A stretch of DNA of 64,000 nucleotides from Bidens hawaiensis (GCA_021521415.1 JAIQDT010014323.1:1-64000); one strand, 5' to 3'. Positions 12,901-25,029 are shown, counted from the first letter of the stretch. Translations and numbers: made by a program. The notes: generated by a model from the letters alone, not told the origin.

Positions 12901-15900
12901 TTTGATATCCCTAAAGCTTTGCCGTGGCCCGTTCGAAATTTTGCTACTACAGCCAAAGAGTATGTTCGCCGACAGCCCGAAAAAGCTAAGTATGGGGCTA
13001 TTCACCGAATCTGACCGTATTTTCGGTCCTGGAGAACTTCATCGAATATATTATGACCCTATGAAAGAATCCAATTAATTTGATGTCCCTAAAGCTTTCC
13101 CTTGGCCCGTTCGAAATTTTGCTAGTAAGGCCAAAGGGGTATGTTCATGTCAGCCCGAAAAAACTGAGTATGGGGCTATTCACCGAATCTGACTATATTT
13201 TCGGTCCTGGAGACTTTCATCGAATATTTTATGACCCTACGATAGAACCGGATCAATTTGAAGTCCTTAGAGCTTTCTCGTGGCCCGTTCGAAATTTAGC
13301 TACAACGGCCAAAGGGGTATGTTCACTGTCAGCCCGAAAAAACTGAGTATGGGGTTATTCACCGAATCTGACCATTTTTTCTAACCTATAGACCTCTATC
13401 GAATATTTTATGACCCTACGAAAAAATCGGATCAATATGATGTCCAAAGATATTTCACGTGGCCCGTTCGAAATTTTGCTACTACGGCCAAAGGGGTATA
13501 TTCACCGCCAGCACGAAAAAGCTGAGTATGGGGCTATTCACCGAATCTAACCATATTTTCGGTCCTGGAAACCTCCATCGAATATATTATGACCCTACGA
13601 AAGAATCAGATCAATTTGATGTCCTTAATCTTTCCCGTGGCCCGTTCGAAATTTTGCTATTACGGCCAAAGGGGTATGTTCACCGTCAGCCCGAAAAAAC
13701 TGAGTATGGGCTATTTACCGAAACTGACCATATTTTTGGTCCTGGAGACATTCATCGAATATTCTATGACCCTACGAAAGAGTCGGATAAATTTTAAGTC
13801 CTTAGAGCTTTCCCGTGGTCCGTTTAAAATTTTGCTAATACGGCCAAAGGGGTATGTTCACCGTCAACCCGAAAAAGCTGAGTATGTGGCTATTCACCGA
13901 ATTTGATCATTTTTTCGGTCCTGCAGACCTCTATCGAATATTTTATGACCCTAAGAAAGAATCGGATCAATTTTATGTCCCAAGAGCTTTTCCGTGGCCC
14001 GTTCGAAATTTTGCTACTAAGGCCAAAGGGGTATGTTCACCGTCAGCCCGAAAAAGCTGAGTATGGGGCTATTCACCGAATCTGACCATATTTTCGGGCC
14101 TGGAAACCTCCATCGAATATATTATGACCCTACGAAAGAATCAGATCAATTTGATGTCCCTAAATCTTTCCCGTGGCCCGTTCGAAATTTTGCTACTACG
14201 GCCAAAGGGGTATGTTCACCGTCAGCCCGAAAAAGCTGAGTATGGGGCTTTTAACCAAATCTGGCAATATTTTCGATCCTGGAGACATCCATCGATTATA
14301 TTATGACCCTAAGAAATAATCGTATCAATTTGATGTCACTAAAGCTTTCGCGTGGCCCGTTCGAAATTTTGCTACTACAGCCAAAGGGTATGTTCGCCGA
14401 CAGCCCGAAAAGGCTGAGTATGGGGCTAGTCACCGAATCTGACCATATTTTCGGTCCTGGAGACCTCCATTGAATATATTATGACCCTAAGAAAGAATCC
14501 AATCAATTTGATGTCCTTAAAGCTTTCCCGTGGCCCGTTCGAAATTTTGCTATTAAGGCCAAAGGGGTATGTTCATCGTCAGCTCGAAAAAACTGAGTAT
14601 GGGGCTATTCACCGAATCTGACCATATTTTCGGTACTGGAGACTTACATCGAATATTCTATGACCCAACGATAGATTCGGATCAATTTGAAGTGCTTAGA
14701 GCTTTCTCGTGGTCCGTTCGAAATTTTGCTACAACGGCCAAAGGGGTATGTTCACCGTCAGCCCGAAAAAACTGATTATGGGGTTATTCACAGAATCTGA
14801 CCATTTTTTCTGACCTGTAGACCTCTATCGAATATTTTATGACCCTACGAAATAATCAGATCAATATGATGTCCCAAGAGATTTCACGTGGCCGTTCGAA
14901 ATTTTGCTAAAACGGCCAAAGGGGTATGTTCACCATCAGCCCGAAAAAGCTGAGTATGGGGCTATTCACCGAATCTGAACATATTTTCGGTCCTGGAAAC
15001 CTCCATCGAATATATTATGACCCTACGAAAGAATCAGATCAATTTTATATCCCTAAATCTTTCCCATGGCCCGTTCGAAATTTTGCTATTACGGCCAAAG
15101 GGGTATGTTCACCGTCAGTCCGAAAAAACTGAGTATGGGGCTATTCACCGAATCTGACCATATTTTCGGTACTGGAGACTTTTCATCGAATATTCTATGA
15201 CCCTACGAAAAAGTCGGATAAATTTGAAGTCCTTAGAGCTTTCCCTTGGCCCATTCAAAATTTAGCTAATAAGGCCAAAGGGGTATGTTCACCGTCAACC
15301 CGAAAAAGCTAAGTATGGGGCTATTCACCGAATTTGACCATTTTTTCTGTCCTGGTGACCTCTATCGAATATTTTATGACCCTACGAAAGAATCGGATCA
15401 ATTTGTAGTCCCTAGAGCTTTCCCGTGGCCCGTTCAAAATTTTGCTACTACGGCCAAAGAGGTATGTTCACCGTCCGCCCGAAAAAGCTGAGTATGGGGC
15501 TATTCACCGAATCTGGCCATATTTTCGGTCCTGAAAACCTACATCCAATATATTATGACCCTATGATAGAGTCGGAACAACTTGAAGTCCTTAGAACTTT
15601 CTCGTGGCCCGTTTGAAATTTTGCTAGTACGGCCAAAGGGGTATGTTCACCGTCAGCCCGAAAAAACTGAGTAAGGGACTATTCACCGAATCTGACCATA
15701 TTTTCGGTCCTGGAGACTTTCATCGAATATTCTTTGACCCTACGATAGAGTCGGATCAATTTGAAGTTCTTAGAGCTTTCTCGTGGCCCGTTCGAAATTT
15801 TGCTACAACGGCCAAAGGGGTATGTTCACCGTCAGCCCGAATAAACTGAGTATGGGGCTATTCACCGAATTTGACCATTTTTTCGGTCATGCAGACCTCT

Positions 15901-18900
15901 ATCGAATATTTTATGACCCTACGAATGAATCGGATCAATTTTATGTCCCAAGAGCTTTTCCGTGGCCCGTTCAAAATTTTGCTACTACGGCCAAAGTGAT
16001 ATGTTTACCTTCAGCCCAAAAAAGCTGAGTATGGGGCTATTCACCGAATCTAGCCATATTTTCGGTCCTGAAAACCTACATCGAATCTATTATGACCCTA
16101 TGATAGAGTCGGAACAACTTGAAGTCCTAAGAACTTTCTCGTGGCCCGTTTGAAATTTTGCTACTACGACCAATGGGGTATGTTCACCGTCAGCCCGAAA
16201 AAACTAAGTATGGGGTTATTCACTGAATCTGACCATTTTTTCTGTCCTGGTGACCTCTATCGAATATTTTATGACCCTACGAAAGAGTCGGATCAATTTG
16301 TAGTCCTTAACGCTTTCCCGCGGCCCGTTCAAAATTTTGCTACTACGGCCAAAGAGGTATGTTCACCGTCAGCCCGAAAAAGCTGAGTATGGGGCTTTTA
16401 ACCAAATCTGGCATATTTTCGGTCCTGGAGACATCCATCGATTATATTATGACCCTAAGAAATAATCGTATCACTTTTATGTCCCTAAAGCTTTTCCGTG
16501 GCCCGTTCAAAATTTTCTACAACGGCCAAACGGGTATGTTCACCGTCAGCCAGAAAAAATTGAGTATGGGGCTATTCACCGAATTTGACCATTTTTTCGT
16601 TCCTGCAGACCACTATCGAATATTTTATGACCCTACGAAAGAGTCGGATAAATTTAAAGTCCTTAGAGCTTTCCCGTGGCCCGTTCAAAATTTTGCTAAT
16701 ACGGTCAAAGGGGTAGTTCATCGTCAACCCGAAAAAGCTGAGTATGGGGCTATTCACCGAATCTGACCATATTTTCGGTCCTGGAAACTTCCATCGTATA
16801 TATTATGACCCTACGAAAGAATCATATCAATTTGATGTCCCTTAATATTTCCCGTGGCCCGTTCGAAATTTTTCTATTACGGCCAAAGGAGTATGTTCAC
16901 CGTCAGCCCGAAAAAACTGAGTATGGGGCTATTCACCGAATCTGACCATATTTTCTGTCCTGGAGACCTCTATCGAATATTTTATGACCCTACGAAAGAA
17001 ATCGGATCAATTTGTAGTCCCTAGAGTTTTCCCGTGGCCCTTTCAAAATTTTGCTACTACGGCCAAAGAGGTATGTTCACCGTCAGCCCGAAAAAGCTGA
17101 GTATGGGGCTTTTAACCAAATCTGGCCATATTTTCGGTCCTGGAGACATCCATCGATTATATTATGACCCTAAGAAATAATCGTATCAATTTTATGTCCC
17201 TAAAGCTTTCCCGCGGCCCGTTCGAAATTTTGCTACTACAACCAAAGGGTATGTTCGCCGACAGCCCGAAAAGGCTGAGTATGGGGCTATTTACCGAATC
17301 TGACCTTATTTTCGGTCCTGCAGACCTCTATCGAATATTTTATGACCCTATGAAGGAATCGGATCAATTTGATGTCCCAAGAGCTTTCCAGTGGCCCGTT
17401 CGAAATTTTGCTACTACGGCCAAAGGGATATGTTCACCTTCAGCCAAAAAAAGCTGAGTATGGGGCTATTCACCGAATCTAGCCATATTTTCGGTCGTGA
17501 AAACCTATATCGAATATATTATGACCCTAAGATAGAGTCGGATCAACTTGAAGCCCATAGAACTTTCTCGTGGCCCGTTTGAAATTTTGCTACTACGACC
17601 AAAGGGGTATGTTCACCGTCAGCCCGAAAAACTGAGTATGGGGCTATTCACCGAATCTGGCCATATTTTCGGTCCTGAAAACCTACATCGAATATATTAT
17701 GACCCTACGATAGAGTCGGATCAATTTGAAGTCCTTAGAACTTTCCCGTGGCCCGTTTGAAATTTTGCTACTACGGCCAAATGGGTATGTTCACCGTCAG
17801 CCCGAAAAAACTGAGTCTGGGGCTATTCACCGAATCTGACCAAATTTTCGGTCTTGGAGACTTTCATCGAATATTCTAAGACCCTACGAAAAAGTCGGAT
17901 CAATTTTAAGTCCTTAGAGCTTTCTCGTGGCCCGTTCGAAATTTTGCTACTACGGCCAAAGGGGTATGTTCACTGTCAACCCGAAAAAGCGGAGTATGGG
18001 GCTATTCACCGAATTTGACCATTTTTTCTGACCTGTAGACCGCTATAGAATATTTTTTACCCTACGAAAGAATCGGATCAATATGATGTCCCAAGAGATT
18101 TCACGTGACCCGTTCGAAATTTTGCTACTACGGCTAAAGGGGTATGTTCACCGTCAGCCCGAAAAAGCTGAGTATGGGCTATTCACCGAATATGGCCATA
18201 TTTTCGGTCCTAGAGACCTCCATCGAATATATTATGACCATACGAAATAACCGGATCAATTTGATGTCCCTAAAGCTTTCCCGTGGCCCGTTCTAAATTT
18301 TACTACTACGGCCAAAGGGGTATGTTCACCGTCAACCCGAAAAAACTGAGTATGGGGCTATTCACCGAGTTTGACCAAATTTTCTGTCCTGGAGACTTTC
18401 ATCGAATATTTTATGACCCTACGAAAGAGTCGGATCTATTTGAAGTCCTTAGAGCTTTCCCGTGGCCTGTTCGAAATTTTGATACTACGGCCAAAGGGGT
18501 ATGTTCACTGTCAACCCGAAAAAGCGGAGTATGGGGCTATTCACCGAATTTGACCATTTTTTCGGTCCTGCAAACCTCTATCGAATATTTTATGACCCTA
18601 CGAATGAATCGGATCAATTTTATGTCTCAAGAGCTTTCCCGTTGCCTGTTCGAATTTTTGCTACTACGGCCAAAGGGATATGTTCACCTTCAGCCCAAAA
18701 AAGCTGAGTATGGGGTTATTCACCGATCTGGCCATATTTTCGGTCCTGAAGACTTACATCTTATATATTATGACCCTACGATAGAGTCGGATCAATTTGA
18801 AGTCCTTAGAGCTTTCCCGTGTCCCGTTCAAAATTTTGCTATTACGGCCAAAGGGGTATGTTCACCGTCAGCCCGAAAAAACTGAGTATGGGGCTATTCA

Positions 18901-20069
18901 AAGAATCTGGCCATATTTTCGGTCCTGGAGACCTCCATCGAATATATTATGACCCTACGAAAGAATCGGATCAATTTGTAGTCCCTAGAGCTTTCCCGTG
19001 ACCCATTCGAAATTTTGCTGTTACGGCTAAAGGGGTATGTTCACCGTCAGCCCGAAAAAGCTGAGTATGGGGCTATTCACCGAATCTGACCGTATTTTGG
19101 GTCCTGGAGACCTCCATCGAATATAATATGACCCTACGAAAGAATCCAATCAATTTGATGTCCCTAAAGCTTTCCCGTGGCCCGTTAGAAATTTTGCTAG
19201 TAAGGCCAAAGGGGTATGTTCATCATCAGCCCGAAAAAACTGAGTATGGGGCTATTCACCGAATCTGACCATATTTTCGGTCCTGGAGACATTCATCGAA
19301 TATTCTATGACCCTACGATAGAGTCGGATCCATTTGAAGTCCTTAGAGCTTTCTCGTGGCCCGTTCGAAATTTTTCTACAACGGCCAAACGGGTATGTTC
19401 ACCGTCAGCCCGAAAAAACTGAGTATGGGGCTATTCACCGAATTTGACCATTTTTTCGGTCCTGCAGACCTCTATCGAATATTTTATGACCCTACGAATG
19501 AATCGGATCAATTTTATGTCCCAAGAGCTTTTCCGTGGCCCGTTCGAAATTTTGCTACTACGGCCAAAGTGATATGTTCACCTTCAGCCCAAAAAAGCTG
19601 AGTATGGGGCTATTCACCGAATCTAGCCATATTTTTGGTCCTGTAAACCTACATCGAATATATTATGACCCTACGATAGAGTCGGATCAAATTGAAGTCC
19701 TTAGAACTTTCCCGTGGCCCGTTTAAAATTTTGTTACTACGACCAAAGGGGTATGTTCACCGTCAGCCCGAAAAAACTGAGTATGGGGCTATTCACTGAA
19801 TCTGACCAAATTTTCAGTCCTGGAGACTTTCATCGAATATTCTATGACCCTACGAAAGAGTCGGATCAATTAGAAGTTTTTAGAGCTTTCCCGTGGCCCG
19901 TTCAAAATTTTGCTACTACGGCCAAAGGGGTATGTTCACTGTCAACCCGAAAAAACGGAGTATGGGGCTATTCACCGAATTTGACCATTTTTTCGGTCTT
20001 GCAGACCTCTATCGAATATTTTATGACCTTACGAATGAATCGGATCAATTTTATGTCTCTAGAGCTTTC
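9986..20069. repeat. Less ordered half of the satellite array
   Basis: Same 179-bp monomer family but without a single dominant higher-order period. Shorter matching modules occur, for example 15643-16153 with 19216-19726 at a spacing of 3,573 bp (about 20 monomers), and monomers near 12235 and 18501 at about 35 monomers. One monomer near 10450 has lost about 12 bp. The array stops inside a monomer at about 20069, after TTTATGTCTCTAGAGCTTTC. Confidence 0.8.
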
Positions 20070-22184
20070 CAGAAATATATTAAACGCCTTAATCGGATAT
20101 ACAGTAATTACAGGTTAACTTTTAATCAATTTGTTAACGAATTTATAGCATCTAATCTAAATTTGGTCTATGATTGCAAACAACAAAATACACACTTTAT
20201 CACAAGTTTGAGAACAAAGGACTTATATTCAATCATAAAAAGCCAAACTCAACTGTAATTTCGTAAAAAACATAAAAAAAATAAATTTATTAATCTAGGG
20301 TTTCTATTCTCATATTTTTTTTTTGATCAAGTTTGTAGCCTTTTATATATAACACAAACCGAACTACATCTGGATAATGGGTAAGCGAGCAACAAGCTGC
20401 GCCGCTATCCCCTTTTGAATCTCAAAGCCTATTCTACTATATATAAATCTTTGGTTCCTCGGGCTCTGCGAGTCACTGTAGACCACATTCTACACCCGCT
20501 CCAAGAAGCGAACCGCCTCGGGAGCTAGGGATCCAAAAGTGTCGAAGGCAAATGGAATGAACACGTGCTGATTCTCATATTGAATCTGAATTTGTAACCT
20601 TACCTGAAATAAATGGCAACGGTTGTGGATAGGAGTCAAATAAACGGCTGTGGATTGGCGATTAGATGGACGTCGATGGTGGATGGGGAGGCAGAACGAT
20701 CGAGTGTTTATCGGGGCAAAGGGTAGAATAGTCCTCTGAATCATTCAGCTTGATTTTCAATCTGATTGAATAAGTGGTAAACTGAGCGGTTCAGATGTGT
20801 GATTTTAGCCTACCAAACACCCTCACATATGAGCGAATCGGATTTGTCAAACAAACACCCCCTTATTCTTCCATAACTTCGAGTTGTCCTTGTGTGTTAC
20901 CAAAACAGTATTACTACTGTACTATTACTATTATTGTAATTGTATTCACACTAACATTTAATTCACATTTCCAACTAAACTTTTGCTCTAACGACATATT
21001 GTAATCGTTACAATTTAACATTTTATGGTCCCACGTTTAAAACCTGAATTAAAAGAGTTTTCTTATAGTTGTGAGTTTCCTCATTGATGGTGTTCCTGGT
21101 TGAGTCATGCTTGAAGCGTCAAAATCAATACGGACGGTTGATATCCTGTTTCATGAAAACTTGCTCGGGTAGTGGGGGTCGTTCTGCCGTTTTCTTTTCA
21201 AGGTTGCTTTGCCTTTGACTAGTATTTATTCATCTAGCATCATTGTTTTGAAAATTAGAACATGAACAATTAAGACAACGACGAGCAGTTTAAATTGTAA
21301 CAGGGGCTATTTTTAAGAATCATGTTGGACGAGAAATATATAGTTATTCATGTCTCTTGAATTTGTTTGATCAGTACTATTTGTAATTTACTTGTTGGTA
21401 GGAGGTAAGAGAATAATGAAAATGTATTAATAGCAAATGGCTCAAAGGTAAATTAACGATTTCTAACGTTAATAATGAAATGAACATAAATTCAAGTATT
21501 TGTACACATGAAAATAATATTAATAACTTGAAAGGAATAATTTATGAATAACAGTAATAGTAATAGTTATATAGATGATGGATGACAACTTTATTAAATT
21601 TGATCATGCGATTACGCGAAGAAAAGTTCGCAGAAAGTTATAGAAATTGACAGCTTAATATGTAGACTTTGATTAAAGTATAGAATACTGAAATAATGTT
21701 TAAAATCGAGGTTGTAACATAACTAACACAAATCAATGATAAATGTCATAAATGAAAAATAATCTTTTAGGAAAATCAAAAATTTAAAACGGGTCAGTTT
21801 TCAGGTTCGGAAATTGACGAATGTCACACGCATGAACCTAAAACCTCCCATTTGAATCATGATTCTCGTTTCTTGGTTAGACCTTGCGGAGCATAAACAA
21901 TCAATATGAAACATTTGAAATCAAAAGCCTTCCATTCCCATTAATGAGAGCATTATCATATGACTTGGTGGATATCTACACAAAAGAATTAGGATCCCAA
22001 ACGGCCATGATACCTCCCGAACGAGAAAAATTTTCATTTCTCTCTCATTATAGACAATCCCATTTATTTTTACCGTGACAAACATAATTGATACCGTCCA
22101 AATACAAGTCGACTCAGGACGACAACAATCGGGTTTTAGAAACCGAATGAAAATTGTTTTAAATATGTTAAAAACTATTATAAT
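20070..22184. other. Non-genic stretch between satellite and fold-back element
   Basis: AT-rich DNA with no supported gene except the decayed fragment at 20335-20744. Short ORFs such as those at 20795-21004 and 21884-22257 have no recognisable domain and no neighbouring exon signals. No tRNA, rRNA or intact transposon was recognised. Confidence 0.55.
20335..20744 (-). pseudogene. Decayed ORF fragment, perhaps from a retroelement polyprotein C-terminus
   Basis: The minus strand encodes a segment containing PFAFDTFGSLAPEAVRFLER, then an in-frame stop (TAG) at about 20489, then a continuation in the same frame that includes GFEIQKGIAAQLVARLP, followed by further stops. From memory this pair of motifs recurs in plant repeat proteins annotated as reverse-transcriptase-like, but the family assignment cannot be tested here. 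With its stops and no surrounding exons it is a broken fragment. It lies about 270 bp beyond the satellite edge. Confidence 0.35.
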
Positions 22185-22581
22185 AAGTTATACGGGTAAA
22201 GTTAAAATACAAAGGACAACAAAAATGAGAATGGTGAGAAGAAATTCAGTCCATTAATCTAAGATTTGAATGGCTGAGATTAATTTAATAAATAAAAATT
22301 GATGAAAAGAGCATGAAGGTAATAACCCACATTTGTTGACTTTCTCACCCCACATGCAAGGCACATGTCAATTCCCCCTATCATTTTAAAATGTTCACAA
22401 CTTTTTCATACGACATTATTTTTTTAAAAAAAATTCACCATAATAATAAACATTTTTTTATCTTTAATATGAGTATCATATTGTTATATAAAAAAATTAA
22501 TGGGTTTTTTAATTGTGTTTTTTTTGTTGTTCATTGTGTCATTGTGTGATATGTTGTTTCCATTGTGTTTTACGTTTCAAG

Positions 22582-22753
22582 TCATTGTGTTATATATATT
22601 CACCATTGTGTCTTACGTTTTAGGTCATTGTGTTATACGTATTCACCATTGTGTCTTACGTTTTAGGTCATTGTGTTATACGTATTCACCATTGTGTTTT
22701 ACGTTTCAAGTTATTGTGTAACATGTATTAATCATTGTGTTTTATGTATTAGA
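22582..22753. repeat. Minisatellite, 43-bp unit (CATTGTGT type)
   Basis: Four units start at about 22582, 22625, 22668 and 22711 at an exact 43-bp spacing. Each unit holds two CATTGTGT or ATTGTGT boxes followed by TATACGTATTCACC and CTTACGTTTTAGG-like stretches. It forms the inner left part of the fold-back element. Confidence 0.85.
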
Positions 22754-22834
22754 TAATTTGTTGTTATTTTATCATTATTTTTACATATTATTATTGCACA
22801 ACGGTGTTATTAGTATTTAAAAAACATAATGATG

Positions 22835-23318
22835 AGTTGAAAGACACAATGATGAAAAAACACAATGACGAAAAAAGACACAATGATAAGCGAAAAGACA
22901 CAATGGTGTGCGGAAAGACACAATGACGAAAAAAGACACAATGATAAGCGAAAAGACACAATGGTGTGTGAAAAGACACAATGATAAGCGAAAAGACACA
23001 ACGATAAGCGAAAAGATACAGTGACGAAAAAAGACACAATGATAACGAAAAGACACAACGATAAGCGAAAAGACACAGTGACGAAAAAAGACACAATGAT
23101 AGCGAAAAGACACAATGGTGTGCGAAAAGACACAATGACGAAAAAGGACACAATGGTGTGCGAAAAGACACAATGACGAAAAAAGACACAATGATAAGCG
23201 AAAAGACACAATGGTGTGTGAAAATACACAATGATAAGCGGAAAGACATAATGGTGTGCGAAAAGACACAATGATAAGCGAAAAGACACAATGGTGTGCA
23301 AAAAGACACAATGACGTG
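22835..23318. repeat. Minisatellite of GACACAATG units
   Basis: About 25 short units of roughly 17-22 bp. Each begins AAAGACACAATG and ends in one of three variants: ATAAGCGA, GTGTGCGA or ACGAAAA. The variants alternate in short runs, which suggests larger composite units were duplicated. All three minus-strand frames stay open for about 165 codons because the unit lacks stops in that direction; this is not evidence of a gene. Confidence 0.88.
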
Positions 23319-23700
23319 TTTTTTGTTTTAAATTTTATATAACAAAAATCATACTCATATTAAAGATAAAAAACGCTTGTTATTATGATGAATTTTTAAA
23401 AAAAAATCATACGAAAAAGTTATCAACGTTCTAAAATGATGGGGGTATTAGCATGTGTCTTGCATGTGGAGAGAGAAAATGTGTACAATTACTTCTATAC
23501 CCTTTTTCTTTTGGTCTCCACTTGACACATGTCAATTATTTATGGTTTCTCACACTTCTCATTTTTATTACCCTTTGTAGAATAACTTGACCCTAAGTTA
23601 TACAAACGCCACTATTGTTTCTGTGTTGAGAGATTAGTATTTTTAATTTAGTGTCAGTATCTTAATGAACTTAACTCATACCAACCAAATCCACATTAGT

Positions 23701-23737
23701 GCATCGTCGCGTACAATGCATCGGGTAAAACGCTAGT
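23701..23737 (+). mobile_element. Possible Helitron 3' terminus
   Basis: The sequence ends GGGTAAAACGCTAG followed by T. It is preceded by a short inverted pair TGCAT / ATGCA. A hairpin just before a terminal CTAG, inserted ahead of T, is the form of plant Helitron 3' ends. No 5' TC terminus or Rep/helicase gene was identified, so the element, if real, is non-autonomous and its left end is unknown. It may include the fold-back element. Confidence 0.35.
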
Positions 23738-24041
23738 TATAATTAAATTTAGCATTTAGTCCAATCCGATGGCTACGGTTGTACGATTTTAAATGCGATT
23801 CTTAAATTTTAACAACCACCACAAACTAATTCAATAAATCTTGAAGGTCTTTCAACTTGTTTATTTTGAAAATGAGGAGTTTGTTTTCTGTTATTTAAGC
23901 AACAACCTGGAGTTAGCAACTCCAACAAGGAAGGTACACAACAAAACCCAATACTCTTTCTTTCGAAATTACCTTTCATAATTATTCAGATTAAATGACA
24001 TACATATAATTCGTGTTCGTTTGTATAATAATCATCCTCAG

Positions 24042-24422
24042 AGTTACAACAATATCCATTCCCTTCTCACGTGAATGCGGCTAGCTTTGTGTCGATAAAG
24101 CTGTCCGGTGTGGCTAATTATGTGCCATGGGAGAAACAGATGTGGAGCCTCATATTCAGCCATGATATGCTTGGTTTTATCGATGGCTCGATAAAACAAC
24201 CTAGGGAAAATATTAATGTTTCCAATACCAAGTATCTGGAGTGGAAAAGGTCGGATGTCCTAGTGCAAGGATGGATCTTTGGTTCGTTGAGTGAGGGTGT
24301 GATGAAAACTGTTGTCAATGAACTCATAGCTTTACAAGTTTGGCTAAAACTAAGGAACAAATATGGCCCTGTTGATCGTCCAAGCGCCACCGCTACCATT
24401 TCCAAAGACAGGAATAATAAAG
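24042..24422 (+). CDS. Exon 1 (traceable): copia-gag-like UBN2 domain
   Basis: Encodes about 127 residues with FVSIKLSGVANYVPWEKQMW near the start, LGFIDGSI, then WKRSDVLVQGWIFGSLSEGV and ALQVWLKLRNKYG. This is the layout of the copia gag N-terminal domain (W in the first helix, GFIDG, then the VW..L..RY motif). There is no in-frame ATG. The frame is open back to a stop at 24026-24031 and an acceptor-like CCTCAG ends at 24041, so an upstream exon is likely. The donor is AAAG|GTATAT at 24422, phase 1. Confidence 0.75.
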
Positions 24423-24539
24423 GTATATGGTTCAATCATATAGACCATGACAAATTACACTACTCCTGTATTAATCTCTCATATTAATAGTTTCTTGTTT
24501 CTTGCTAACTGTTTTTCATGAATTTTCATATGGGAATAG

Positions 24540-25029
24540 AATTCAGTAAGTACATCCCACTACGAAGAGTTATTCAACGAGGAGACTGGAATAGTGCTCA
24601 AGAATTTTTTGGCCGGGACAAAGATGCACTGACTGCTAAACTCAATGATCAAGGACGTAGAGCCCTTCATGTTGCAATCGGAAATCTTGAAAATATTTCG
24701 TTTCTTGAGAATCTCCTCAATCAGATAAACCCAGAGTTACTTCCGGATCTGGTCGACAATAAAGGTGGTAATGCTTTGCATTATGCTTTAGTTGTTAACA
24801 ACAAACTGGCGGTACAGAAGTTGGTCCAGAAAAACCCAAGTTTATTATTCAGTTCCGAGAACGGGTATAAATTGCCTCTCGTCTATGCTGCTCTATGTTC
24901 CGACAGGACCACTTGTCTTTATATAGTTCGAAAGTGCAAAGAACATATTAGCCTCATCGAGGAAGGATATCTGAATCCCTTTGAGGGAGATCATGGTAAA
25001 AGGATTCTTGATAATACGGTCATGGTCGG
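24540..25029 (+). CDS. Exon 2, first part: ankyrin repeats, cut by Gypsy-1
   Basis: Starts after acceptor GGGAATAG and continues the phase-1 codon. Residues read EFSKYIPLRRVIQRGDW, then ankyrin-like helices with RRALHVAIGN, GGNALHYALVVNNKLAVQKL and KLPLVYAALCSDRTTCLYIV. The exon is interrupted after VMVG by the 5' LTR at 25030. The last eight bases of the exon (37137-37144) lie beyond the 3' LTR and end at the donor TTTTG|GTGAGC. Confidence 0.85.

Larger units (their letters stand above)
1..20069. repeat. Satellite DNA array, monomer about 179 bp
   Basis: Head-to-tail tandem array of about 112 monomers; it starts before the window. The period shows as recurring landmarks such as TATGTTCACCGTCAGCCCG, spaced 178-179 bp apart (for example at about 666, 845, 1022 and 1200). 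Other conserved blocks are CGGTCCTGGAGACC, TATGACCCTACGA, CCCGTTCGAAATTTTGCTA and GAGTATGGGGCTATTCACC. Monomers differ by point changes and small indels. Since 179 is not a multiple of 3, reading frames rotate between monomers; the many ORFs of 60-265 codons here are by-products and show no gene. A monomer near nucleosome length is typical of plant centromeric or subtelomeric satellites; this sequence alone does not tell which. Confidence 0.97.
22185..23605. mobile_element. Fold-back (long inverted repeat) element filled with minisatellite
   Basis: The two ends are long imperfect inverted repeats. The left arm at 22185-22500 and the right arm at 23325-23605 read as reverse complements over about 280-310 bp. 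Matched blocks include CACATGCAAGGCACATGTCA (left) with TAGCATGTGTCTTGCATGTG (right), and ATCTTTAATATGAGTAT with ATACTCATATTAAAGAT. Between the arms, the left half is built of CATTGTGT units and the right half of ACACAATG units, so the internal arrays also face each other as inverted repeats. No transposase is present. It resembles a non-autonomous fold-back or MULE-type element. No clear target-site duplication was found, so the outer limits are approximate. Confidence 0.7.

Noticed and set aside
1..20069. CRISPR-like array of direct repeats
   Set aside because: The whole 179-bp unit is repeated without unique spacers, and the window is plainly plant nuclear DNA.
22791..23311. Three overlapping minus-strand ORFs of about 165-172 codons
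   Set aside because: They are the three frames of the same short GACACAATG minisatellite, which simply lacks stops on that strand. The Phe/Ser/Leu/Cys-rich peptides are low complexity.
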